A DNA stretch of 64,000 nucleotides from PALSA-612 sp963846915 (GTDB lineage: Bacteria; Actinomycetota; Thermoleophilia; Gaiellales; Gaiellaceae), in assembly GCA_963846915.1 (NCBI GenBank), contig CAWJXV010000006.1:1-64000 (forward strand). The letters are read 5' to 3'. The notes under the pieces were generated by a model. It was not told the origin of the DNA and did no database searches. It saw nothing but the letters and a program-made list of their open reading frames with translations. Of this stretch, positions 29,512 to 39,134 are shown piece by piece. Position numbers and translations under genes: made by a program. Position 1 is the stretch's first letter. Each line of letters begins with the position of its first letter.

Positions 29512-30497
29512 TTGGCCGGCCGCCGGAATTGGACGGGGGAGCGCCTCGTCGAAGGCGTGCGCGGCGGCGATCCGAGGGCTGTGGCCCGGGCGATCTCGCT
29601 CGTCGAGAACTCGGATCCGCTCGCGGCCGAGCTCGTGCGTGAGCTGTATCCGAGTACCGGCCACGCCTATGCGGTCGGCGTCACCGGGCCGCCCGGCGTC
29701 GGCAAGTCGAGCCTGATCGCCGCTCTGTTACCTCACGTCCGCGCGCAGGGGCTGTCGGTCGGCGTCGTCTCCGTCGACCCGTCCAGCCCGTTCTCGCAGG
29801 GGGCTTTGCTCGGCGACCGCATCCGGCTCGCGGAACACTTCCTCGACCCCGGAATCTTCATTCGATCGATGGGCACCCGCGGCCACCTCGGCGGCCTGGC
29901 CGAGGCGACGCTGCAGGCGGTGTTGCTCCTCGACGCGGCCGGCAAGGACGTCGTCTTCGTCGAGACGGTCGGCACCGGCCAGAGCGAGGTCGAGGTGATC
30001 GGGATCGCGGACACGGTGCTCCTCGTGCTCATGCCCGGCTCGGGCGACTCGATCCAGGCGCTGAAGGCGGGGATCATGGAGATCCCAGACGTGATCGCCG
30101 TGAACAAGATGGACAACCCGGCCGCGAAGACCATGCTGACCGAGGTGCGCTCGATCCTCGCCCTCGATCCCGATCGCGCCTGGCGGCCGCCCATCGTCCT
30201 CACCGAGGCTGCGCGCGGCGAGAACCTGGAGCAGCTGTGGAAAGAGATCGGCGCGCACAGGGCTTTCCTCGAGCAGGACGGCCGGCTCGAGGAGCGGCGG
30301 CGACGGAACCTGGCACAGGAGGTCTTCGCCGTCGCCTCGGCTCGGGCCAAAGCGCACCTGGAGCGGGCGGTGAGCGACGATGCCGAGCTGAGGCGGGTGC
30401 TCGGCGCGGTGCAACGCCGGGAGCTCGATCCGCTTCGGCCGTGCACGAGATCCTCGACAAGGTCTTCCACATCGACACCGGTGCTGCGTCCGGCTGA
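29512..30497 (+). CDS. meaB: MeaB/ArgK-type G3E GTPase (methylmalonyl-CoA mutase chaperone)
   Basis: About 328 residues. The P-loop is GVTGPPGVGKSSLIAAL, switch regions follow in VSVDPSSPFSQGALLGDRIR and FIRSMGTRGHLGGLAEAT, the Walker B is VVFVETVGTGQSEVEV, and the base-specific NKMD is present. MeaB proteins gate adenosylcobalamin loading of methylmalonyl-CoA mutase; no mutase gene is in the window. It starts with TTG one base after the MFS stop. A -1 break near 30434 precedes the C-terminal VHEILDKVFHIDTG. It overlaps the next gene by 17 bases. Confidence 0.94.
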
Positions 30498-31630
30498 CAT
30501 CGAGGCGGCGCGCGCCCGGCTCGACGGCGTCGCGCGAGTCACGCCCGTCTTCCGCTCGAGACGTTCTCTCGCCTCGCCGGCCGGGACGTGGTGCTCAAGG
30601 CCGAAAATCTCCAGCGAACCGGCTCATTCAAGATCCGCGGCGCGTTCACGAAGATCTCCTCGCTCGGCGGGGCGAGCGAGCGGCGGGCGTGGTGGCGGCC
30701 AGCGCCGGCAACCATGGGCAGGCGGTGGCATGGGCGGCGCGCGAGGCCGGGATCGCCGCCACGATCTTCGTCCCGGCGGACGCTCCGATGGCGAAGGTCG
30801 ACGCGACGCGGAGCTACGGCGCGGCAGTCGAGATGGTGGGCGCGAGCTTCGAGGAGGCCGTGGCGGCGGCGCGGCGGCATGTCGAGACGAGCGGCGCGAC
30901 GTTCGTGCACGCGTTCGAGGACGAGCTCGTGGTCACCGGCCAGGGCACGGTCGGCCTCGAGCTGGCCGAACAGGTTCCCGAACCGGGCACCGTGCTCGTT
31001 CCCGTCGGCGGCGGTGGGCTCGCCGCGGGCATCGCCGTCGCGCTGCAGGCGGCACGGCCGGGCACGCGTTTGATCGGAGTCCGCGCGGCGCGCGAGCAGA
31101 CGATCGCCGACGGGATCGCGGTCAAGCACCCGGGAGAGCTGGCAGGGCCGATTCTCGAGAGCGCGCTCGAAATGATGATCGAGGTGAGCGACGAGGAGAT
31201 CTCGGAGGCGATCGTGCTGCTCCTCGAGCGGACGAAGCTCGTCGTCGAGGGCGCGGGGGCAGTCGGCATCGCGGCGCTGCTCGCAGGTCGCGTGACCGGC
31301 GACGGGCCCGTCCTCGCCGTGCTCTCCGGCGGCAACATCGACGCGACGCTGCTCGTGTCCGTTGCGCGGCGCGGTCTCTCGGCGGCCGGCCGCTACCTCG
31401 TGGTGCGAACGCGCGTGCCCGACCGGCCCGGCGAGCTGTTCAAGCTGCTCTCGCTCGTCACCGAGGCACGGATGAACGTGATCGGCGTCGAGCACCGCCG
31501 CGAGGGGCTCGACATCGGCGTCACCGAGACGGGCATCGAGCTGACCCTCGGCACGCGCGACGAGGAGCATTGCGAGGCGCTGCTCCAGACGATGCGGAGC
31601 TGGGGCTATGACGTCGTGCGCCTGACCTGA
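30481..31630 (+). CDS. ilvA: Threonine ammonia-lyase with ACT domain
   Basis: About 383 residues of a PLP-dependent serine/threonine dehydratase that makes 2-oxobutanoate. The PLP lysine lies in RTGSFKIRGAF, the asparagine-rich loop is AASAGNHGQAVAWAA, and the phosphate-binding loop is VPVGGGGLAAG. The C-terminal 80 residues are an ACT domain (VPDRPGELFKLLSLVTEA), so feedback by an amino acid is likely. The length matches the short catabolic/biosynthetic class with one ACT domain. Two -1 breaks lie near 30557 and 30684. The GTG start overlaps the end of meaB. Confidence 0.94.
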
Positions 31631-31670
31631 GCCCGGCGAGGGCAGGCGCGCCGGTGCTCGCCCCCCCCGT

Positions 31671-31690
31671 TAGGGGAGCGAGCGCCCCTA
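31671..31690. terminator. Hairpin between convergent genes
   Basis: Six-base arms TAGGGG and CCCCTA with an eight-base loop, in the short space between the threonine ammonia-lyase gene and the convergent persulfide dioxygenase gene. No T-run is seen on either side. It may act in both directions. Confidence 0.4.
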
Positions 31691-31712
31691 CGTGAAGCTA
31701 GCCGGGAAATCG

Positions 31713-33046
31713 TCACGCGTGGGTGACGTCCTGGTGCTGGATGTCGGGCGCTTCCGGAGCCGCCTCGCGCAGATCGCGAAAGCCGCCGTTGGCGACGGGC
31801 CGGGCGTCCAGGCCCTGTGCGGCGAGGATGCTGGCGGCGATCGCCGCGCGGGCGCCGGTCTCGCAGATGGTGACGATCGTACGATCGCGCGGCAGCTCGG
31901 CCGCCGCCGATCCGATCAGGCGATAGGGAATGTGCCGGCTCCCGGGCAGCGGCGCCTCCTCGCGCTCGTCCGCCTCCCGCACGTCGACCAGCTGGGCGTC
32001 GTAGGCGAGGAGCGCGTCCAGCTCGTCCACCTCGACCGGCTCGAGCGCCTCCGTCCCCCGCCGACGACGTACCCGCGAGCCGAGGAACCCGACAGACTGG
32101 AGGCCACGCACTGCCGCGGGCTTCGTCCACCGAGGACGCGTGCACGAGCGGCTCCTCGGCCGGGACGACGAACCCGGTCTTCGTCGCGAAGCACTCTCCC
32201 GAGAAGGCACGTTGATCGCGCCCGGATGTGACCGGCGAGGAAGCTCTCCGACGGCCGCACGTCGAGGACTCTGGCGTCGCCGGGCCCGGCCAGCTCGCCG
32301 ACCGGCGGCGGCGCGCCGACGAAGGGGCCGCGGTTGAGCGCGACCACGCGCTCCATGTTCGCCGGCCTCGGCGCGGACACCGCCGCCGACTCGGCGACGA
32401 ACGCTTCGACCGTCGCGAGCGCGAGCGCGTGGTTGAACCGCCGCTCGAAGCCGATCGTCGTCGAGGCCTTCGAGCTCATGCTCTTCCCGCACAGCGAGCC
32501 TGCGACGTGGCCCGGATAGACCTCGACGCCGTCGTTCAGCTCGAGCAGCCGGTGCAGGCTGTGAAAGAGCCCTTCGGCGCCCTCGTGGGCCTCGACGGCG
32601 AGGTCTGGGCGAGCCGTGTCGCCGACGAACAGTGAGTCGCCGGTCAGGAGCAGCCAGGGCTCGTCGGCGCGCGTCCGGTCCGTGACGGCGAAGCAGCAGT
32701 GCTCCGGGCGATGGCCGGGCGTGTGGATGACGCGCAGGCCGACGTTGCCGACGACGACCTCGTCGCCGTCCGCGATCGGCTCGAACGGATACTCGGGCTC
32801 TGCCAGCGCGTGGATCGCCACCGGCAGGCCCTGCTCGAGCGAGAACCGCCCGTGCCCGGACACGTGATCGGCGTGCGTGTGCGTCTCGAGGACGCGCACG
32901 ATCCGCAGGTCGTGCCGGGCCGCCTCCTCGAGGTACTGCTCGATCGCGTAGGCGGGGTCGACGACGACCGCTTCGCCCACGTCCTCGTCCCCGACCAGAT
33001 AGGAGGCGCAGCCGAGATCGTCGTCGACGAACTGCCGGAACAACAC
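31713..33046 (-). CDS. Metallo-beta-lactamase-fold persulfide dioxygenase fused to rhodanese domains (frameshifts)
   Basis: About 445 residues. The N-terminal MBL domain has the metal-binding THTHADHVSGH motif, HTPGHRPEHCCF and the later GHVAGSLCGK; this layout is typical of ETHE1/CstB-like persulfide dioxygenases. Two rhodanese-like domains follow: the first around VLDVRPSESFLAGHIR, and the second around QLVDVREADEREEAPLPGSR with an active-site loop CETGARAA that keeps its Cys. Together they would oxidise glutathione or bacillithiol/mycothiol persulfide and move sulfane sulfur. At least two frame changes lie in the first rhodanese domain. It is on its own transcript. Confidence 0.9.
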
Positions 33047-33539
33047 GTCGCGGGCAGGCTAACAGGGTGTTTGGGAACCTGCCGAGAGCGGGTATCTCCC
33101 GCTGCAGGGAAAAGGGGGAGGGGAGGGAGGCGCTGGAGAGGCCGGGGAATACGGCGGCGGCGGGGCGGGAGACGCGCGGAGAGTGCTACGGGAAGGCAGC
33201 CGGAGGAACGCGCCGGCGGACACGAGACGCTCTTCTGACGAGACGCTCTCGAGACGTGCGCCACCGCCGCGCTGCGGGGCCCAGGGGCGGTGAGCGAACG
33301 ACGAGGTCAGGCCACACCCGCGCGGGGGGCACGCCCCGTCCGCTGACGCGGCGACCTGGCCGACCACACTCCGGGCTGCCCAGCCCCCAGTCTGCGGCGA
33401 CGTGAACGACCCCTGAAGACGGCCGCTCCCAGCCGCGTGCGCCACGCGTGCCCGGCCACGCTACTCACCGACTGGGGGCCGCGCCGGCACCCCCGGCCCC
33501 CGACGGCTTCTGCGGGCCGCTCTGTAGGCCGAGAGCACG
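33047..33539. other. Gene-poor interval, nothing identified
   Basis: About 490 bases between the persulfide dioxygenase start and the serine-hydrolase remnant. It holds purine-rich runs (GGGGGAGGGGAGGG near 33112) and C-rich stretches. I searched it by eye for RNase P RNA and tmRNA signatures on both strands and found none. The missing 5' part of the following hydrolase remnant is not here either. Confidence 0.5.
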
Positions 33540-34020
33540 GAAGCGTCACCACTCCGCTCGGGATGCCGGACACCCGCTCGCTACCCGACTGGGTCGCCGA
33601 CCCCTTGAACTCGGCGAGCACGTTGCGAAAGGCGACAAGAAGGGGGAGCCGCCGGCGCCCCGTACGCGATCGGGGGGCTCTACTCGACCGCCGACGACAT
33701 GCTCAAGTGGATGCGGTTCTCGAGGGCCTCTCCGGGCCCCCCACCTGCTGGCCGCACATCACCTGCTCTACGACACCGCCAGCTGACGCCGCGGCGAACG
33801 AGAAGATCGGCCTCGCCTGGAACGTCAACACCTCGACGGGCACGTCCTGCGTCTGGAAGGGCGGCGACGGCCAGGGCTTCCACTCCTACATGCTGTTCGT
33901 GAAGGGCCAGAAGCGCGGCGTCTTCTGCTCTTCAACAACGCTCGGTCAGAGCAAGTTCAATCGGCAAGGAGTTGCTGAACACGCTGCTGTTAGGCCGGGC
34001 GGAGGCTCGCCGCGCTGCTA
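33540..34020 (+). pseudogene. C-terminal remnant of a serine hydrolase (class C beta-lactamase family)
   Basis: Fragments in several frames are typical of the end of AmpC/EstB-type serine hydrolases: TTPLGMPDT, PYAIGGLYSTADDMLKWMRF, and EKIGLAWNV...WKGGDGQGFHSYML followed by KGQKRGVF. The catalytic Ser-x-x-Lys and the YxN motif, which would lie further upstream, are missing, and at least three frame changes occur. The end runs into the convergent acyl-CoA dehydrogenase gene. It is best seen as a truncated, decayed gene; alternatively the 5' part was lost in assembly. Confidence 0.65.
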
Positions 34021-35151
34021 GAGCCCGAGGTGCTTGGCGATCACCATCCGTTGCACCTCGTTCGTGCCCTCGCCGATCTCGAGCACCTTCTGGTCGCGGT
34101 AGAGCCGTGAGATCGCGTACTCGTCCATGAAGCCGTAGCCGCCGTGGATCTGCAGCGCGTGGTTGACCGCGCGCTGGGAGAGCTCCCCGGTGTAGAGCTT
34201 GGCCATCGCCGCCTCGAGGGCGAACGGGCGCCCCTCGTCCTTGAGCCAGGCGGCCTTGTAGACGAGCTGCCGGCCGGCCTCGATCTCGGTCGCCATGTCG
34301 GCGAGCTTGAACTGGATCGCCTGGAACGAGGAGATCGGCCGGCCGAACTGGCGGCGCTCGCCGGCGTAGGCGAAGGCGAGGTCGTACGCGCCCTGGGCGA
34401 GGCCGACGCCCATCGCAGCGACGGAGATCCGCCCGCCGTCGAGGATCTCGAGGAACTGCTGGAAGCCGCGGCCGCGCCCACCGAGCAGGTTCGCCTCCGG
34501 GACGGCGCAGTCCTGGAACGACAGCTCGCGCGTGTCGGAGGCGCGCCAGCCGAGCTTCTCCATCGGCTGCGAGATCACGTAGCCGGGCGTGCCGTTCGGG
34601 ATCACGATGTTGGAGATCTCGCCGTTGCCGGTGATCGCCGTGATCGTCACGCAGGCGCTGATGTCGGTGCCCGCGTTGGTGATGAAGATCTTCGAGCCGC
34701 TCACGACCCACGTTCCGGCGCGCAGCTCGGCCCGCGTCTGCGTTGCGCCCGCGTCGGAGCCGGCCCCGGGCTCGGTCAGCCCGAACGCAGCGAGCTTGCG
34801 CCCCGACGCGAGGTCGGGCAGCCACTGTTGCTTCTGCTCCTCGGTTCCGAACAGGAGGATCGGCATCGTCCCGAGCGACGTGTGCGCCGCCACCGTGATC
34901 GCCACCGACGAGTCGATCCGCGTCAGCTCCTCGACCGCGACCGCATACGACACCGTGTCGCCGCCCGCACCGCCGTAGGCCTCCGGCACGGGAATCCCCA
35001 TCAGCCCCAGCCCGGCCAGCTCGGCCACGAGCTCGTACGGGAAGCGGTGCTCGCGGTCGAGCTCCTCGGCGACCGGCGCGATCCGCTCGACCGCGAAGTC
35101 GCGCACGGTCTGCCGGACCAGCTCCTGCTCGTGGGAGAGGTCGAAGTTCAC
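34018..35151 (-). CDS. Acyl-CoA dehydrogenase (isovaleryl/branched-chain-like candidate)
   Basis: A 377-residue acyl-CoA dehydrogenase with intact frame. It reads FDLSHEQELVRQTVRDFAVE, then FGLTEPGAGSDAGATQTRAE (FAD/substrate signature), QFGRPISSFQAIQFKLADMA and GGYGFMDEYAISRLYRDQKV, then EIGEGTNEVQRMVIAKHL with the EGT glutamate. The GTG start overlaps the stop of the aminopeptidase gene upstream (GTGA). It may oxidise isovaleryl-CoA or short branched acyl-CoA, because methylcrotonyl-CoA carboxylase and a LiuC-like hydratase lie within 12 kb. That assignment is inference, since the sequence itself does not fix chain type. Confidence 0.94.
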   Translation of the reverse strand: MNFDLSHEQELVRQTVRDFAVERIAPVAEELDREHRFPYELVAELAGLGLMGIPVPEAYGGAGGDTVSYAVAVEELTRIDSSVAITVAAHTSLGTMPILLFGTEEQKQQWLPDLASGRKLAAFGLTEPGAGSDAGATQTRAELRAGTWVVSGSKIFITNAGTDISACVTITAITGNGEISNIVIPNGTPGYVISQPMEKLGWRASDTRELSFQDCAVPEANLLGGRGRGFQQFLEILDGGRISVAAMGVGLAQGAYDLAFAYAGERRQFGRPISSFQAIQFKLADMATEIEAGRQLVYKAAWLKDEGRPFALEAAMAKLYTGELSQRAVNHALQIHGGYGFMDEYAISRLYRDQKVLEIGEGTNEVQRMVIAKHLGL

Positions 35152-36602
35152 GTCGAGGCGAGCCGCGTGGCAAGCTCGCTCAAGAGGCGCACGCCGTAGC
35201 CCGTTCCCCCGCGCTGCCAGAGGTAGTCGCCGCGGGACCAGGTGAGGAAGGCGGGACCGGCGATGTCGAGGTGCGCCCACGGCCCGTCGCCCGCGAACTC
35301 GCGCAGGAACTCGGCCGCGTAGACCGGGATGCCCTGGCTGCGGACGGAGTGGTTCTTGAGGTCGGCGAAGTCGGACTGGATGAACTTGCGGAAGCGCGGG
35401 TGCATCGGCCACGGCCAGGCGTGGTCGCCGCTCGCCTCCCCGGCCGCGACGATCTGGTCGCGCCAGGCGTCGTCGTTCGAGAACACGCCTGCGTAGAGAT
35501 CGCCCATCGCGCGGCTCATCGCACCGGTGAGCGTGGCCAGGTCGACGACGTGCGTGGCGCCCTGCTCGCGCGTGTAGACGAGCGCGTCGGCGAGCACCAG
35601 ACGGCCCTCGGCGTCGGTGTTCGTGATCTCGATCGTCTTGCCGTTCGAGGCCGTGAGAACGTCTCCCGGGCGGAAGCTGCCGCCGCCCATGACGTTCTCG
35701 GCCGCGGCCACGACCGTCAGGACGCGGACCGGTAATCCGAGCTCGGCGATCGCTCCGGTCGCCGCGACGACCGCGGCCGCTCCGGACATGTCGCCGCGCA
35801 TCTCCTCCATGTACAGCGCCGGCTTCAGCGCGAGCCCGCCGCTGTCGAACGTGATGCCCTTCCCGACGAGGCCGAGCACGAGCTCTGGCGTCGCCGGCAA
35901 GGCAGGCTCGTGGCGCAGGACGATCAGCCGCGGGGGGTTGTGGCTGCCCATGCCGACCCCGAGCAGCGCGCCCATCCCGCGGCGCTCCATCTCCTCGGGC
36001 TCGAGCGCATCGGCAGAGAGCGTGTCGAAACCCGAGGCGAGCTCGAACGCGCGGTCGGCGAAGGTGGCCGGCGTGAGCTCGTTCGCAGGCGCGTTCGCAA
36101 GGTCGCGCGCGCGGTTCGTCCAGGCGGCGACGATGCCGGCACGGCGCGCCTCCGCCCCGAGCCCCGCGTCGCCGACGAGCGTGAGCCGGTCGACCGACGG
36201 AGCCGGAGCGCCGTTCGACTTCCAGCTCCCGGGGTCGTAGCCGCCGAGCACCGCACCCTCGATCGCGGTGCGGGCCTGGTCGGAGGTGGGGAGGGGGAGC
36301 GACTCGTCGAGGAGCCAGGCGGCCGGGCCGCCGCCGGTCGCGGCGAGCTCGCGCACGGCGGCTGCTGCTGCGTCCCGAACTGCGTCTGGCTCGATCTCGT
36401 CACGCGGCCCGAGCCCGGCGACGATCGCGCGACGCCCCTGGAGTCGGACGAGGCGGGCGACTCCCCGCTCCGTGGTGGCGTCGTGGGCGGCGAGCGCCTC
36501 GGCGACGCCGTCGGCGGCACCAGGGAGCGGTTGCGGTGGGTCGGCGACCGCGACGACGAGCGTCGCGCCGTCCGGCGCCTCTACGGCGACGTCGATCTCC
36601 AT
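35148..36602 (-). CDS. pepA: Leucyl aminopeptidase PepA (M17)
   Basis: A 484-residue M17 aminopeptidase that removes N-terminal residues using two metal ions. The C-terminal catalytic domain has GLVGKGITFDSGGLALKP (metal-binding Lys and Asp), the MRGDMSGAAAV loop, and the signature NTDAEGRLVLADAL (Asp, Glu and Arg). The N-terminal domain is less conserved, as usual. The frame is intact and the length fits the family. It is transcribed with the acyl-CoA dehydrogenase gene, whose start overlaps its stop. It is cytoplasmic and probably hexameric. Confidence 0.95.
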   Translation of the reverse strand: MEIDVAVEAPDGATLVVAVADPPQPLPGAADGVAEALAAHDATTERGVARLVRLQGRRAIVAGLGPRDEIEPDAVRDAAAAAVRELAATGGGPAAWLLDESLPLPTSDQARTAIEGAVLGGYDPGSWKSNGAPAPSVDRLTLVGDAGLGAEARRAGIVAAWTNRARDLANAPANELTPATFADRAFELASGFDTLSADALEPEEMERRGMGALLGVGMGSHNPPRLIVLRHEPALPATPELVLGLVGKGITFDSGGLALKPALYMEEMRGDMSGAAAVVAATGAIAELGLPVRVLTVVAAAENVMGGGSFRPGDVLTASNGKTIEITNTDAEGRLVLADALVYTREQGATHVVDLATLTGAMSRAMGDLYAGVFSNDDAWRDQIVAAGEASGDHAWPWPMHPRFRKFIQSDFADLKNHSVRSQGIPVYAAEFLREFAGDGPWAHLDIAGPAFLTWSRGDYLWQRGGTGYGVRLLSELATRLAST

Positions 36603-36681
36603 CGCGGCGGCGATGCTACCCCAATGCAGCCGGGGCCGGCAGGCCCCTTGCGCGCCGGCACGCTGCGAGTACGCTCAGCCC

Positions 36682-37869
36682 ATGCTGGCGGGGATCGACC
36701 GGCGCGCGATGACAGGGCTCTCGACAGGCCACCTCGCGGTCGACTTCGCCGGCGGAGCGGTTCCGGCGCTCCTGCCCTTCTTCAAGGAACGCTTCGACCT
36801 CTCCTACACGCTCGCCGCTGTGATCGTGCTCGCGTCGACGTTCTCGAGCTCGGTGATCCAGCCGCTGTTCGGTCTTTGGTCGGACCGGCGCGGCGCGCTC
36901 TGGCTGCTCTCGACCGGCGTCGCCGTCGCCGGCGTCGGCATCGCCCTGGCAGCGGCGGCTCCCGCCTACGGGCTGGTCGTCCTGTGCGTCGTCGTCAGCG
37001 GGCTCGGGACGGCGGCATTCCACCCGGAGGGGTCGAAGTTCGCCGCGTACGCGAGCGGCGACCAGCGGGCGAGCGGCATGTCGGTGTTCTCGGTGGGCGG
37101 CAACATCGGCTACGCGCTCGGAGCGCTCGTGACGACACCGATCGTCATCGCGCTCGGCCTCACCGGGGGACTGCTCCTGATGGTGCCCGGACTCGTCGTC
37201 GCCTGCATGGTCCTGCGCCTCGTGCCTTACCTCGTCTCACTGGAGCCGGGGGAGTCCGAGCGCGCTGCCGACGCAGAATCGGCGGAGAAGGAGCAGCCCG
37301 GCGCAATGGTGCTCCTGCTCGTGATCGTCGCGCTCCGGAGCGTCGCGTGGTTCGGCCTGCTCACCTTCGTCCCGCTGTGGGAGGTCTCGCTCGGCAACTC
37401 GACGAGCTACGGCTCGCATCTGCTCTCGCTGATGCTCGTCACGGGCGCCATCGGCACGCTGCTCGCCGGCCCGGCCGCGGATCGGATCGGCCGGAGACCG
37501 GTGCTGATGGCGAGCAACGTCGTCGTGCCGCCGGCGATCCTCGTCTTCGTGCTCGTCGGCGGGGTGCCGGGCGCGCTCGCCCTGTGCGTCATCGGGCCGG
37601 CGGTCGTCGGCACCTTCGGCGTCACGATGGTGATGAGCCAGGAGTACCTTCCGCGCCACATCGGGATGGCGTCCGGGCTCTCGATCGGCCTCTCCATCGG
37701 CCTCGGCGGGATCGCGGCGGTGATCCTCGGAGCCGTCGCCGACTCCGTCGACCTCGAGACGGCGTTCTACGTCTGCGCCGCGGCGCCCATCCTCGGCGCC
37801 GTGTTGACGGCGCTCCTGCCCTCGTCCCGGGCGCCTCGCGGGCTCGCTCCCGAGATGGCCCCCTCGTGA
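36682..37869 (+). CDS. MFS transporter, fosmidomycin-resistance (Fsr)-like
   Basis: A 395-residue, twelve-helix MFS protein. The N-terminus is MLAGIDRRAMTGLSTGHLAV, followed by LPFFKERFDLSYTLAAVIVL, the loop LFGLWSDRRGALW and the Fsr-type helix 4 motif GTAAFHPEGSKFAAYASG. The central loop (EPGESERAADAESAEKEQ) is charged. The second half has ADRIGRRPVLMASN. Fsr-like transporters export drugs or metabolites; the natural substrate is unknown. It is divergent from pepA by about 80 bases. Confidence 0.92.
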   Translation: MLAGIDRRAMTGLSTGHLAVDFAGGAVPALLPFFKERFDLSYTLAAVIVLASTFSSSVIQPLFGLWSDRRGALWLLSTGVAVAGVGIALAAAAPAYGLVVLCVVVSGLGTAAFHPEGSKFAAYASGDQRASGMSVFSVGGNIGYALGALVTTPIVIALGLTGGLLLMVPGLVVACMVLRLVPYLVSLEPGESERAADAESAEKEQPGAMVLLLVIVALRSVAWFGLLTFVPLWEVSLGNSTSYGSHLLSLMLVTGAIGTLLAGPAADRIGRRPVLMASNVVVPPAILVFVLVGGVPGALALCVIGPAVVGTFGVTMVMSQEYLPRHIGMASGLSIGLSIGLGGIAAVILGAVADSVDLETAFYVCAAAPILGAVLTALLPSSRAPRGLAPEMAPS

Positions 37870-37884
37870 GATAGCCTCCGGCCC

Positions 37885-38199
37885 GTGGCCCAGACGGCGA
37901 AAGAGTTCTTCGAGGCGCTGCCCGAGCGCGTCAACGGCAGCGGACACGCGTCGGGGATGCACACGAGCTACGTGTTCGACATCGCGGGCAGCGGTGTCTG
38001 GACGGTCAAGGTCGACGACGGGAAGGTCGAGGTCTCCGAGGGCGACGCCGGCGGCGACTGCACGGTCTCCACGTCGGAAGCGACGTTCCAGAAGCTCATC
38101 GAGGGGCGCCAGAACCCGCTCACGGCGTACATGACCGGCAAGCTCAAGGTCAAGGGCGACATGGACGCCGCGCTGAAGCTGAAGGAGATCCTCGGCTAG
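37885..38199 (+). CDS. SCP2 sterol-binding domain protein
   Basis: A 104-residue single-domain protein of the SCP-2 fold. It starts with GTG (MAQTAKEFFEALPERV) and contains YVFDIAGSGVWTVKVDDGKV, DCTVSTSEATFQKLIEGRQ and the C-terminal AYMTGKLKVKGDMDAALKL. The last motif is the classic SCP-2 lipid-binding tail. Such proteins bind fatty acids or acyl-CoA and probably feed beta-oxidation enzymes. It follows the MFS gene by 15 bases and precedes the esterase by two, so it is likely in one operon with both. Confidence 0.92.
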   Translation: MAQTAKEFFEALPERVNGSGHASGMHTSYVFDIAGSGVWTVKVDDGKVEVSEGDAGGDCTVSTSEATFQKLIEGRQNPLTAYMTGKLKVKGDMDAALKLKEILG

Positions 38200-38201
38200 C
38201 G

Positions 38202-39134
38202 ATGACGCTCGACCCGCAGGCCCGCGCATTCCTGGACCAGCTCGAGGAGCTCGGCGTCCCCGGGATCGGCGAGCTGCCGCCGGTCGAGGCGAGGGCCGCC
38301 GGCGACGCCGCCTCGGCAACGGTCTTCGGCCCGGTCGTCGAGGTGCCCTGCGAGGACCTGACCATCCCCGGCCCGGGAGGGGCGATTCCAGTGCGGGTCT
38401 ACCGGCCGGGGGACGGGCCGGCGCCCGTGTTCCTGTACTTCCACGGCGGCGGCTGGGTGCTCGGCAGCCTGACCACGCACCACGGCGTGTGCGCGACGCT
38501 CGCTCGATTGTCCGGCAGCGTCGTCTGCTCGGTGGACTACCGGCTCGCGCCCGAGCACCGGTATCCGGCGGCGCTCGACGACGCCTGGGCGGCCACGACC
38601 TGGGCGGCGGAGCACGCGGAGGAGATCGGCGGACTGGCCGGCGCGCTCGCCGTCGGCGGCGACAGCGCGGGCGGGAACCTCGCCGCGATCTGTGCGCTGC
38701 GTGCCCGAGATGTCGAGCTGCCGCTCGCGCTCCAGGTGCTCGTCTACCCGGTCACCGACGCCGATCTCGACACGGCGACCTACCGCGAGTTCGCGGACGG
38801 CTACTTCCTGACGAGGTTCGGGATGGAGTGGTTCTGGGACCACTATCTCCCCGACGGCGACCGCTTCGTGCCGGATGCGTCGCCGCTGCGTGCGGCCGAT
38901 GTCGGCGGCACGGCTCCTGCGCTCGTGATCACGGCCGGCTTCGACCCGCTGCGGGACGAGGGCGAGGCGTACGCGAGGCGACTCGAGGAGGCCGGTGTTC
39001 CGGTGACGCTGACCCGCTACGACGGGATGATCCACGGCTTCTACCGCATGCCCGGTGTGATGAGTGTGGCGAACGACGCGCTCGCCGAGACGGCCGACGC
39101 GCTGCGCGCGGCCTTCGCGGCGGCCACGGTCTAG
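38202..39134 (+). CDS. Alpha/beta-hydrolase, hormone-sensitive-lipase (HSL) family esterase
   Basis: A 310-residue esterase. The oxyanion-hole motif is YFHGGGWVLGS, the nucleophile elbow is GGDSAGGNLAA (Ser), and the acid and base lie in TAGFDPLRDEGEAYA and the MIHGF motif. It hydrolyses short acyl esters. There is no signal peptide, so it is cytoplasmic. It starts two bases after the SCP2 gene and ends at TAG within CTAG, sharing bases with the stop of the convergent carboxylase gene. Confidence 0.93.
   Translation: MTLDPQARAFLDQLEELGVPGIGELPPVEARAAGDAASATVFGPVVEVPCEDLTIPGPGGAIPVRVYRPGDGPAPVFLYFHGGGWVLGSLTTHHGVCATLARLSGSVVCSVDYRLAPEHRYPAALDDAWAATTWAAEHAEEIGGLAGALAVGGDSAGGNLAAICALRARDVELPLALQVLVYPVTDADLDTATYREFADGYFLTRFGMEWFWDHYLPDGDRFVPDASPLRAADVGGTAPALVITAGFDPLRDEGEAYARRLEEAGVPVTLTRYDGMIHGFYRMPGVMSVANDALAETADALRAAFAAATV

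Noticed and set aside
33047..33539. RNase P RNA or tmRNA in the gene-poor interval
   Set aside because: The conserved GAGGAAAGUCC-type core and the tmRNA tag region are absent on both strands.
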